NCBI GenBank assembly: GCA_050181915.1
Contig: JBFXCS010000001.1
Location: 434,001 to 498,000, forward strand
Direction: 5' to 3'
From: JBFXCS01 sp050181915
Lineage (GTDB): Bacteria > Actinomycetota > Thermoleophilia > Miltoncostaeales > Miltoncostaeaceae
DNA: 64,000 bases
Of the stretch, positions 7,796 to 14,599 are shown in pieces. Positions within the stretch are counted from its first letter, which is position 1, and the number at the start of each line of letters is the position of its first letter. The notes beneath the pieces are model-generated. The model had not been told where the DNA came from and searched no databases. It was given only the letters and a program-made list of their open reading frames with translations. Position numbers and translations under genes: made by a program.

Positions 7796-9367
7796 TCAGG
7801 AGCAGGGGGCGCTGAAGACGCCGCCGCCGGCGACGGTGAAGCACTCGCCGCCGTCCGGCGTGACCGGCGAGGAGCTCGACACCACCGGGCCCACGCCGTC
7901 CGAGCCGATCTGCACCACCCACCAGCCGGAGCCGAGGCCGTTGAGGGCCGTGGCGCGCCCCTGGTTGACGCCCTGGGCGTACCCCTCGCTCTTGCCCTTG
8001 GCGTAGCCGGCCTTCTCGCCGGCGCTCTTGCCCTGGGCGGTGCCCTGCTTCAGGCCCTCGCGCTTGCCGATCCGCCGGCCCTCCTTGAGGCCCGCGGCGC
8101 GACCCTGCTCGTAGCCGACCTGGCGGCCCTTCTCCTGGCCCTGCGCGATGCCCTGCGCCTTCGCGCCCGATGCGTCGGCCTGCGATCCGCCGACCACCCA
8201 GCCGGTCACCCCGGCGCCGGTGAGCAGCAGCGCGGCGGCCACGCCGGTGACGGCGAGCAGGTCGCGGCGACCGGCGAGGGCGCGGCGCTTGGCCGCGTCG
8301 CCGAAGGCCTCGGTGGGCCGCTCCGGCACCCGCCCGGTCGGCTCGGGCGCCTGCTTCGCCCCGTCCGAGAAGCGGGCCAGCACGGCCCCCCATGCGCCCC
8401 CGGCCATCGCCGCGGCCGCCCTGATGGGCGTCCGCTCCTCGGCCGGGCTCTCCTCGTCGTCGGCGGCCGCGGCGACGGGGACGGGCTCCGCGGCGACGGC
8501 GGGCGCCGCGGCCGGCGCCTCGTCGAGGGCGATGACGATCTCGTCGACCAGGGCGCGCGCCGTCGTGGGGCGGGCGGTCGGGTCCTTCTCGAGGCCGCGG
8601 CCGAGCGCGCCGTCCACGGCGGAGGGGAGGGCGGGGTTGATCCGGGTGGCGCGCGGCACCGGGTCGCGCACGTGCGCCAGCAGCACGGCGCTGGGCTCGC
8701 GGCGCACGTACGGCGCGCGGCCGGTGAGGGCCTCGAAGGCCACCACGGCGAGCGCGTAGACGTCCGAGCGGGGGGTCGCCGGCTCGCCCTCGACCTGCTC
8801 GGGGGAGACGTACTCGGCCGTCCCCAGCCAGTCGCCGCGGCGGGTGAGCCCGGGCATGTCGTCCAGCCGCACCAGGCCGAAGTCGGAGAGGTAGGCCTCG
8901 CCCGAGGGGTCGAGCAGGATGTTCGCCGGCTTCACGTCGCGGTGGACGGTGCCGTTGGCGTGGGCGAAGTCGATCGCGTCCGCGATGTCGCCCAGCATCG
9001 CGACGGCCTCGTCGCGGCCCATCGCCCCGGTGCGCGCGATGCGCTCGGCCAGCGTGTCGCCCGGGATGAGGCGCATGGTGATGTAGGCGCGGCCGTCGAC
9101 CTCGCCGGCGTCGTACACCGGCACGATGCGGGGGTGCTCCAGCCTGCCGGCGGCGATCGCCTCGCGGCGGAAGCGCTCGAGCGCCCCGCTGCGGCCGAGG
9201 TAGCCCTCGTCGAAGACCTTGAGCGCCACCTGGCGGTCCAGGTCGACCTGGGTGGCGCGGTACACGACGGCCTGGCCGCCGCGGCCCACCTCCGCCTCGA
9301 CGCGGTAGCGGCCGAAGCTCTCGCCGGGGACGAGCCTCACCGGACACCCGCCCGGGGCGCACGGCAT
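7796..9367 (-). CDS. membrane Ser/Thr protein kinase with extracellular GX3-repeat segment
   Basis: A 523-residue PknB-type kinase. The kinase domain (about 19-280) has the Gly loop GRGGQAVV, K50, catalytic HRD at 142-144, DFG at 162-164 and the APE-like SPE at 188-190. A Pro/Ala/Glu-rich juxtamembrane linker (about 285-365) leads to one membrane helix (about 370-393). Outside the cell there is no PASTA domain. Instead there are 17 glycines at exact four-residue spacing (residues 406-470, xxxG units rich in K, R, E, Q), then a short tail with Cys509 and Cys522. A GTG nine codons downstream (9340) is an equally plausible start. The ligand of the repeat segment is unknown. Confidence 0.9.
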   Translation of the reverse strand: MPCAPGGCPVRLVPGESFGRYRVEAEVGRGGQAVVYRATQVDLDRQVALKVFDEGYLGRSGALERFRREAIAAGRLEHPRIVPVYDAGEVDGRAYITMRLIPGDTLAERIARTGAMGRDEAVAMLGDIADAIDFAHANGTVHRDVKPANILLDPSGEAYLSDFGLVRLDDMPGLTRRGDWLGTAEYVSPEQVEGEPATPRSDVYALAVVAFEALTGRAPYVRREPSAVLLAHVRDPVPRATRINPALPSAVDGALGRGLEKDPTARPTTARALVDEIVIALDEAPAAAPAVAAEPVPVAAAADDEESPAEERTPIRAAAAMAGGAWGAVLARFSDGAKQAPEPTGRVPERPTEAFGDAAKRRALAGRRDLLAVTGVAAALLLTGAGVTGWVVGGSQADASGAKAQGIAQGQEKGRQVGYEQGRAAGLKEGRRIGKREGLKQGTAQGKSAGEKAGYAKGKSEGYAQGVNQGRATALNGLGSGWWVVQIGSDGVGPVVSSSSPVTPDGGECFTVAGGGVFSAPCS

Positions 9368-9445
9368 GCAGGATGCGCAGAGATCACCTGTGCCCCTTTC
9401 GCCCTCGGGGCCCGGGCTCCTGGCCGATCCGGTCGGGCGGCGACG

Positions 9446-10237
9446 CTACAGGCGCACCTGCGACACCAGGATCTCCTGGATGCCGTCGCGCAGGTCGAGG
9501 AAGCGCGGCTCGCGGGTGGTGCCCGGGCCGCGATCCGGGCCCAGCGGCACCGGCACCTCGGCGGCGACGCGACCGGGATGGGACGTGAGCACGTAGACCC
9601 GCCCGGCGAGGTACACGGCCTCGCTCACGTCGTGGGTGACCATGAGGATCGTCGTGCCCAGCTCGCGCCACAGCTCCAGCAGGAAGTCCTGCATCGCGCG
9701 CTTGGTCTGGGCGTCGAGGGCGCCGAAGGGCTCGTCGAGCAGCAGGATGTCCGGGCGGGGGGCCAGCGCGCGGGCGATGGCGACGCGCTGCCGCATGCCG
9801 CCCGAGAGCTCGCGCGGGATGCGGTCGGCCCACGCGGTGAGCCCCATGATCGCCAGCAGCTCGGCCACGCGCTCGCGGCGCTCGGCGCGGGGCACGCGGG
9901 CGGTCTCGAGGCCGAAGGCGACGTTCTGCGCCACGGTCTTCCAGGGGTAGAGGCTGTAGGCCTGGAAGACCATGCCGCGGTCGGCCCCCGGGCCCACCAC
10001 CCGCTCGCCGTCGATCTCGATGCGCCCCTCGGTCACGGGCTCGAGGCCCCCGATGGCGTTCAGCAGGGTCGACTTGCCGCAGCCCGAGGCCCCGACGATG
10101 CACACCAGCTCACCGGCGCTGACGGTGAGGTCGATGCCGTCGAGGGCCGTGACCGGCGGCCGGCGCCGGCCGGCCGCGAAGCGCTTCACGACGCCCTCGA
10201 CCTCCAGTTTCTCGGGGCGGACGACGGTGGCGCTCAC
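9446..10237 (-). CDS. ABC transporter ATPase, nitrate/sulfonate/taurine (SsuB/TauB) type, guanidine/urea locus
   Basis: A 263-residue nucleotide-binding subunit with Walker A GASGCGKST, Q-loop MVFQAYSLYPW, signature LSGGMRQR, Walker B ILLLDEPFGAL and switch His in THDVSEA. This sequence pattern is typical of SsuB/TauB/NrtD-like importers. Its GTG start (10237) overlaps the stop of the permease gene (GTGA). With the permease and the lipoprotein upstream it forms a three-gene import operon divergent, across a TetR gene, from the guanidine/urea carboxylase operon. The substrate is therefore probably urea, guanidine or a related nitrogen compound (inferred from context). Confidence 0.9.
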   Translation of the reverse strand: MSATVVRPEKLEVEGVVKRFAAGRRRPPVTALDGIDLTVSAGELVCIVGASGCGKSTLLNAIGGLEPVTEGRIEIDGERVVGPGADRGMVFQAYSLYPWKTVAQNVAFGLETARVPRAERRERVAELLAIMGLTAWADRIPRELSGGMRQRVAIARALAPRPDILLLDEPFGALDAQTKRAMQDFLLELWRELGTTILMVTHDVSEAVYLAGRVYVLTSHPGRVAAEVPVPLGPDRGPGTTREPRFLDLRDGIQEILVSQVRL

Positions 10238-11142
10238 GGGCGCGCCCAGGGCGCGACGGAGCGGCGCAGCCAGCGCAGCCCCAGATCGGACACCACGCCG
10301 ATGATCCCGAAGATGATGAGGATGGCGAACATCTCGTCGACCTGGCGGAAGCGCTGGGCGCGCACGATCCGGAAGGCCAGGCCCTCCTGCGCCGCGAGGA
10401 GCTCGGCCACCACCAGGATCGACCACGCCGCCGCGAGGTTGATGCGGGCCACGTCGATGATGCCGGGCAGGGAGTGGGGCAGGACCACCCGGCGCAGCAC
10501 CTGCAGGCGCCCCGCGCCAAGCGTGTACGAGGCGTTGACGATCTCGCGCGGGGTGGAGCGGGCCACGTCGGCGACCATCAGCATGTTGAAGAACACCGAG
10601 CCCAGCACGATCAGCGTGATCTTCGGCGCCTCGTCGATGCCGAGCCAGAACAGCATCAGCGGCACCAGGGCGGTGGCCGGGATGTAGCGCATGAACCCCA
10701 CGGGCGGCTCCAGGAAGGAGTCGATCGAGCGGAAGGTGCCCATCCCCAGGCCGAGCACCACGGCGATCGCCATGCTGATGGCGTAGCCGATGAGGATGCG
10801 CCGGCCCGAGGCCCAGACGTCGCCGGCCAGCACGCCCTCGTCCCACAGGCGCCGGGCCCCCTCCCAGGTCTCGGCGGGGCTCGGCACCAGCACGCCCCCC
10901 GACGCGCCCTGGGACAGGATCACCCACAGCACGACGGGCGCGGCGAGGCCCAGCAGCATGAGCGCGGCGCGCCAGCGGCCCGGGATGTCCTCGTGGATGC
11001 GCAGCAGCGGGTGCTGGCGCCGGCCCCGCGTGCCGGCCCGCCGCGCGCCGAGGGTGTTGCGCCACACGATGACGCTGCGCCGGCCCCCCGAGGGGGGCGC
11101 GGCGCCCGTCGTGGCGGCCTCGCGCGCGGCGCGCCCGCTCAT
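10234..11142 (-). CDS. ABC transporter permease, SsuC/TauC type
   Basis: A 302-residue integral membrane subunit with about six helices. The EAA loop that contacts the ATPase reads like ASYTLGAGRLQVLRRVVLPHSLPGI (conserved G and the ILP-type end). A basic, disordered N-terminal stretch of about 60 residues precedes the first helix. The start ATG (11142) overlaps the stop of the substrate-binding protein gene (ATGA). It is the membrane channel of the importer encoded with genes 9446 and 11139. Confidence 0.88.
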   Translation of the reverse strand: MSGRAAREAATTGAAPPSGGRRSVIVWRNTLGARRAGTRGRRQHPLLRIHEDIPGRWRAALMLLGLAAPVVLWVILSQGASGGVLVPSPAETWEGARRLWDEGVLAGDVWASGRRILIGYAISMAIAVVLGLGMGTFRSIDSFLEPPVGFMRYIPATALVPLMLFWLGIDEAPKITLIVLGSVFFNMLMVADVARSTPREIVNASYTLGAGRLQVLRRVVLPHSLPGIIDVARINLAAAWSILVVAELLAAQEGLAFRIVRAQRFRQVDEMFAILIIFGIIGVVSDLGLRWLRRSVAPWARP

Positions 11143-12176
11143 CCGGCGCCCGCGACGTGGGCCTGCGTGAACTCCGGGTGGAACAGGCCGGTGACGTCGG
11201 CCTCCTCGCGGGTGAGGCCCGAGGAGACGAGGAACGGGTTGATCTTCCTCGCCGTGCTCGGCAGCGACGTGGGCTTGTCGTCGTCGGTGAAGGCCGCGAG
11301 GGCCTCGTCCGGGTCGAGCAGGCGGGTGCCCTCGGCGAAGGAGGCGTAGTCCGCCGCCGTGATGCCGGCCTGGGCGGCCATGATCTCGCGGGCCTCGTCC
11401 GGGTTGGCGGCGATCCAGTCGAGGGTCGCGTACCAGGCGTCCACGATCCTCTGCACGTCGTCCGGCCGCTCGGCCACCAGGTCGCTCGACAGCACGATGT
11501 GGTCGGAGATGCTGCCGGGGAAGTCGGCGGAGTCGAACAGCACCTTCGATCCGGGCCGCTTCAGGGCCTCGAGCGTGAAGGGCGCGAAGACGCCGACGGC
11601 GTCGAACTGGCCGGCGGCGAAGCCGGCCGCGGCCGCGTCGGTGAGCACGCCGCGGAAGTCGATGTCCTTCTCGCTGAGCCCCTCCGACTCCAGGCCCTGC
11701 AGGAGGAGGAAGTGGTCGACCACGCCGGCCTCGGCGGCGACGGTCTTGCCCTTCAGGTCGGCGATCGAGTCGATGCTCCGGTCGACGATGATCGCGTCGT
11801 TGCCGGCCGAGAAGTCGGTGTTCACGACGATCGCCGCCTTCGCGCCCGCCGACATGCCGGCGATCGTGTCGTTGAGGGTCTGCGTGTTGCCGTCGAGCTG
11901 GCCGGCGGTGAAGGCGTCGAGCGACGCGATGTAGTCGGTGAAGTAGCGCAGCTCGACGTTCACGCCGGCCTGGGCGAAGAAGCCCTTCTCCTCGGCGACC
12001 TTCAGCGGGAACCAGCCGGGCCAGGCGCTGTAGCCGATGGTGATGGCGGGCCCCTCGGCGGACGGGCCGCCGGTGGTGGCCGCGCCGGACGCGTCGTCGT
12101 CGCCTCCGCAGGCCGCCGCGGCGAGCGCCAGGGCGGCGACGACGGCGGCCAGGAGGGATGAGCGCAGGTAGCGCAT
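11139..12176 (-). CDS. ABC transporter substrate-binding lipoprotein (urea/guanidine-carboxylase-associated)
   Basis: A 345-residue lipoprotein. The signal peptide ends in a lipobox ALAAAAC (Cys at about 23) followed by GGDDD. The mature part is of the NMT1/SsuA type: ITIGYSAWPGWFPLKVAEEKGFF, then LKGKTVAAEAG and a hinge region. Proteins of this kind found beside urea-carboxylase genes are usually annotated as putative urea-binding. A ribosome site GAGGTG lies 8 nt before the ATG. Its promoter region carries the palindromic operator at 12233-12252 and a TACCGT -10-like hexamer inside that operator, so TetR repression is likely. Confidence 0.87.
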   Translation of the reverse strand: MRYLRSSLLAAVVAALALAAAACGGDDDASGAATTGGPSAEGPAITIGYSAWPGWFPLKVAEEKGFFAQAGVNVELRYFTDYIASLDAFTAGQLDGNTQTLNDTIAGMSAGAKAAIVVNTDFSAGNDAIIVDRSIDSIADLKGKTVAAEAGVVDHFLLLQGLESEGLSEKDIDFRGVLTDAAAAGFAAGQFDAVGVFAPFTLEALKRPGSKVLFDSADFPGSISDHIVLSSDLVAERPDDVQRIVDAWYATLDWIAANPDEAREIMAAQAGITAADYASFAEGTRLLDPDEALAAFTDDDKPTSLPSTARKINPFLVSSGLTREEADVTGLFHPEFTQAHVAGAG

Positions 12177-12232
12177 GGGGACACCTCTGCGGATCGAGAG
12201 CGGGTGGCGTCGCGCGCCGGCTCGGGCCCGGC

Positions 12233-12252
12233 TTTCGATACGGTATTTGAAC
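12233..12252. promoter_or_regulatory. putative TetR operator upstream of the importer operon
   Basis: Near-palindrome TTTCGATACGGTATTTGAAC; the inner ATACGGTAT and the outer TTC...GAA are symmetric. It shares the half-sites TTTCGAT and TTGAA, at nearly the same spacing, with the site at 13088-13105 in front of the carboxylase operon. It covers a -10-like TACCGT on the minus strand. Confidence 0.55.
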
Positions 12253-12329
12253 TCATTGAGGCCGCGAGTCGGCCCGATGGCGCAAGCGGCGCCCCGCCCG
12301 CTTGGCCCTCGGTACCGTCCCGGACCGTC

Positions 12330-13034
12330 CTAGAGCGGGTCGAGCCGGTCGGCCTCGACCCGCAGGTCGGGCAGGCGGTCGCGGTCGACGAGCAGGCCGC
12401 CCAGGGCGAGGTCGGCGGTGAACTCGGCGATGCGGGCCGGCTCGTAGTCGTCGTCGTCGATCTGGCCGGCGGCGCCCACGGGCCGGTGCCAGTTCTGGGT
12501 GGCCTCGTCGTTGGCGAGCAGGGTCAGCGCCGCCAGGCGCGGGTCGACGGCGCGCAGCTCGCCGGCGGCGACGCCCTCGGCGATCAGCGCCTCCACCTGG
12601 CGGTTGAGCTCGCGCCGCTCGGCCCAGAAGCCCCGGAAGCGCTCCTCCTGCAGGGCCGAGAGCCGGTAGAGCTCGTTGATGTCGTAGGGGAAGGCGCAGA
12701 TCGCCACGACGTCGAGCCGGATCATCCGGTACAGCCGCAGGGCGATCGGGCCGCCCTGGGCCTGGATCCTGGCGAGGTGATCGAGGATGACCCGGTTGAC
12801 GCTCGAGAGGATCTCCTCGAGCACGGCCTCCTTGTCGCGGAAGTAGTAGTAGACCGACGACTGGCGCAGGCCCGAGCGGCGGGCGATCTCGCTCATCGTG
12901 GTGGCGGCCACGCCGCGCTCGGCGAACAGCCGGCCGGCCACCGCGAGGATCTCGTCGCGCGGCTCGCGGTCGAGCACGCGCCCGTCGGCGCGGGGGCGGC
13001 CGGTGCGGCTGCGGGACGGGGGCGACTCGGCCAT
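12330..13034 (-). CDS. TetR-family repressor, probable regulator of the guanidine/urea locus
   Basis: A 234-residue TetR protein. The N-terminal HTH spans about 30-75, with AATTMSEIARRSGL and the recognition helix end SVYYYFRDKEAVLEEIL. The C-terminal ligand-binding domain is all helical and not specific enough to name its effector. It sits between the importer operon (same strand) and the divergent carboxylase operon, the usual place for the local regulator. Two similar bipartite sequences flank it and are the likely operators. A TAGAGT -10 lies 6 nt before the ATG, so its mRNA is probably leaderless. Confidence 0.87.
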   Translation of the reverse strand: MAESPPSRSRTGRPRADGRVLDREPRDEILAVAGRLFAERGVAATTMSEIARRSGLRQSSVYYYFRDKEAVLEEILSSVNRVILDHLARIQAQGGPIALRLYRMIRLDVVAICAFPYDINELYRLSALQEERFRGFWAERRELNRQVEALIAEGVAAGELRAVDPRLAALTLLANDEATQNWHRPVGAAGQIDDDDYEPARIAEFTADLALGGLLVDRDRLPDLRVEADRLDPL

Positions 13035-13040
13035 GGGCGG

Positions 13041-13046
13041 ACTCTA
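13041..13046 (-). promoter_or_regulatory. -10 element of leaderless promoter for tetR
   Basis: TAGAGT on the minus strand, 6 nt upstream of the ATG at 13034. Confidence 0.5.
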
Positions 13047-13051
13047 GCCTT

Positions 13052-13085
13052 GACGCGGCCGTCCGCGTCGGCCACTCTTGTGGCC
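13052..13085. promoter_or_regulatory. two back-to-back hairpins between tetR and the carboxylase operon
   Basis: Plus-strand GACGCGG-CCGT-CCGCGTC (13052-13069) is directly followed by GGCCAC-TCTT-GTGGCC (13070-13085). Both stems are perfect (7 and 6 bp) with 4-nt loops. One base later comes the palindrome at 13087. On the minus strand the first loop reads ACGG, closed by GG/CC. Confidence 0.5.
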
Positions 13086-13086
13086 A

Positions 13087-13105
13087 GTTTCGATGAAACC
13101 TTGAA
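13087..13105. promoter_or_regulatory. putative TetR operator upstream of the carboxylase operon
   Basis: Inverted repeat GTTTC-GAT-GAAAC (13087-13099), with TTGAA at 13101-13105 giving the same TTTCGAT...TTGAA half-sites seen at 12233. It lies 26 nt before the start at 13131. Confidence 0.5.
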
Positions 13106-13130
13106 AGTCCCGGATCGCCCTGGAGGCCGG

Positions 13131-13964
13131 ATGTCGCTGACGTCGAGCACCCACGGGGCCCGGGAGCACGCCCGCGCGCAGGCGGGGGCCCGGGCCGAGA
13201 CCCAGCCCACCGTTCCCGCGCGGGACGCGATCGACCTGCCGCCGGGGGTGGCGGCCGACGACGTGATCTGGGACGAGCTGATCGGCGCGGGCGGGTACGC
13301 CGCCCACCGGCTCCCGCGCGGCGCGCGGCTGCGGCTCGACGACCGCGCCGGCGACGCCTGCGCGGCGCTCGTGGTCCACCGCGCCGACGCGCCCGCCGAG
13401 CGGCTCAACGTGGCCGACACGGTGAAGGTGCAGTGGAACGCCTACCTCGGCCGCGGATCGCTGCTGCTGTCGGACATGGGCCGCGTGCTCGCCACGCTCG
13501 AGGACGACACCGGCGGCCGCCACGACGCCCTCTGCGGCGCCTCCACGGCGCGCTCGAACGCCGCCCGCTACGACGACGGCGGCGTCAGCGGGCCGCACCC
13601 CAGCCAGCGCGACCGGCTGCTGCTGGCCCTGGCCAAGCACGGGCTGGGCCGCCGCGACCTGCCGCCGTCGCTCACCCTCTTCAAGGGGGTCATGGTGCGC
13701 GCCGACGGCTCGCTGGCCTTCGAGGGCGACCCCCGGCCCTCCCACGTGACCCTGCGCGCCGAGATGGACCTGCTCGTGTCGGTGGCGAACGCGCCGCACC
13801 GGCTGGATCCGCGCGCCGAGTACACCTGCACGCCGCTGCGGCTCACCGCCTGGCGCGGGGCGCGCACGGCGGAGGACGACCCCCTGCGCACGTCGTCGCC
13901 CGAGCGCCTGCGCGCGTTCCAGAACACCGAGGAGCTGCTGGCCTCGGCGGAGGGCGCCGCGTGA
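13131..13964 (+). CDS. urea-carboxylase-associated DUF1989 protein (carboxyguanidine deiminase subunit type)
   Basis: A 277-residue DUF1989 protein, the longer of two paralogues placed directly before the carboxylase. Motifs include LNVADTVKVQWNAYLGRG, GRHDALCGAST and VTLRAEMDLLVSVANAPHRLDP. Proteins of this pair were long called urea carboxylase-associated proteins and are now known, in studied bacteria, to form carboxyguanidine deiminase (CgdAB), which hydrolyses carboxyguanidine to allophanate plus ammonia. This copy has TGG where the partner has TCG before RHD, so one cysteine of the putative metal site is absent. The ATG at 13131 follows a TGGAGG ribosome site; its stop overlaps the next GTG. 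Confidence 0.83.
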   Translation: MSLTSSTHGAREHARAQAGARAETQPTVPARDAIDLPPGVAADDVIWDELIGAGGYAAHRLPRGARLRLDDRAGDACAALVVHRADAPAERLNVADTVKVQWNAYLGRGSLLLSDMGRVLATLEDDTGGRHDALCGASTARSNAARYDDGGVSGPHPSQRDRLLLALAKHGLGRRDLPPSLTLFKGVMVRADGSLAFEGDPRPSHVTLRAEMDLLVSVANAPHRLDPRAEYTCTPLRLTAWRGARTAEDDPLRTSSPERLRAFQNTEELLASAEGAA

Positions 13965-14599
13965 CGACGGCGGCGGCGCCCGGCCGGGTGGTGCTCGACG
14001 CGGTGGTGCCCGCCCGGGCGCCCTGGTCGGGGGTGGTGCGGGCCGGGCAGACGCTGCGGATCGTCGACCTGGGCGGCAACCAGGCGGTCGACTGCCTCCT
14101 CTACCGCGCCGACGACCCCGCCGAGCGCTACAGCGCCCCGGACACGATCGCCGAGCAGGGCAACATCTTCCTCACCACCGGCACGCGGCTGATGTCGAGC
14201 GAGGGCGCCGTGATGATGACCATCACGGCGGACACCTGCGGCCGGCACGACACGATCGGCGGCGCCTGCAGCCAGGAGTCGAACACGCTGCGCTACGGCC
14301 ACCACACCAAGCACCAGCACGCGTGCGTCGACAACTTCCTCATCTCGCACGCCGCCCGCGACATGGGCAAGCGCGACATGGTGAGCAACATCAACTGGTT
14401 CATGAACGTGCCGGTGGAGGAGGACGGCACGCTCGGGATCGTGGACGGCATCTCCGCGCCCGGGTTGCACGTCGACCTGCGCGCCGAGATGGACACGCTC
14501 GTCGTGATCTCCAACTGCCCCCAGATCAACAACCCCTGCAACGGCTTCGACCCGACCCCGATCCGCCTGATCGTGACCGAGCCCGCCGCGGGTGGGTGA
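13961..14599 (+). CDS. urea-carboxylase-associated DUF1989 protein (second deiminase subunit type)
   Basis: A 212-residue DUF1989 protein, paired with the preceding one. The likely metal and active-site segment is intact: TADTCGRHDTIGGACSQESN. The conserved LRAEMDTLVVISNCPQINNPCNG follows near the C-terminus. The GTG start at 13961 overlaps the stop of the first subunit gene (GTGA), and its own end overlaps the carboxylase gene by 8 bp, so the three proteins are made together. By family it acts with the partner as carboxyguanidine deiminase; I infer this rather than see it. Confidence 0.85.
   Translation: MTTAAAPGRVVLDAVVPARAPWSGVVRAGQTLRIVDLGGNQAVDCLLYRADDPAERYSAPDTIAEQGNIFLTTGTRLMSSEGAVMMTITADTCGRHDTIGGACSQESNTLRYGHHTKHQHACVDNFLISHAARDMGKRDMVSNINWFMNVPVEEDGTLGIVDGISAPGLHVDLRAEMDTLVVISNCPQINNPCNGFDPTPIRLIVTEPAAGG

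Noticed and set aside
7976..8155. The glycine repeats of the kinase gene as a DNA repeat or CRISPR-like array
   Set aside because: The repetition is at protein level with four-residue spacing; the nucleotide units are 12 bp, diverged, and lie within a normal reading frame.
13041..13099. A full guanidine-II riboswitch for the tetR gene
   Set aside because: Only one hairpin has an ACGR loop, the second has AAGA, and the probable tetR transcription start lies downstream of both. It is kept only as a weak lead. I also saw nothing resembling guanidine-I before either operon.
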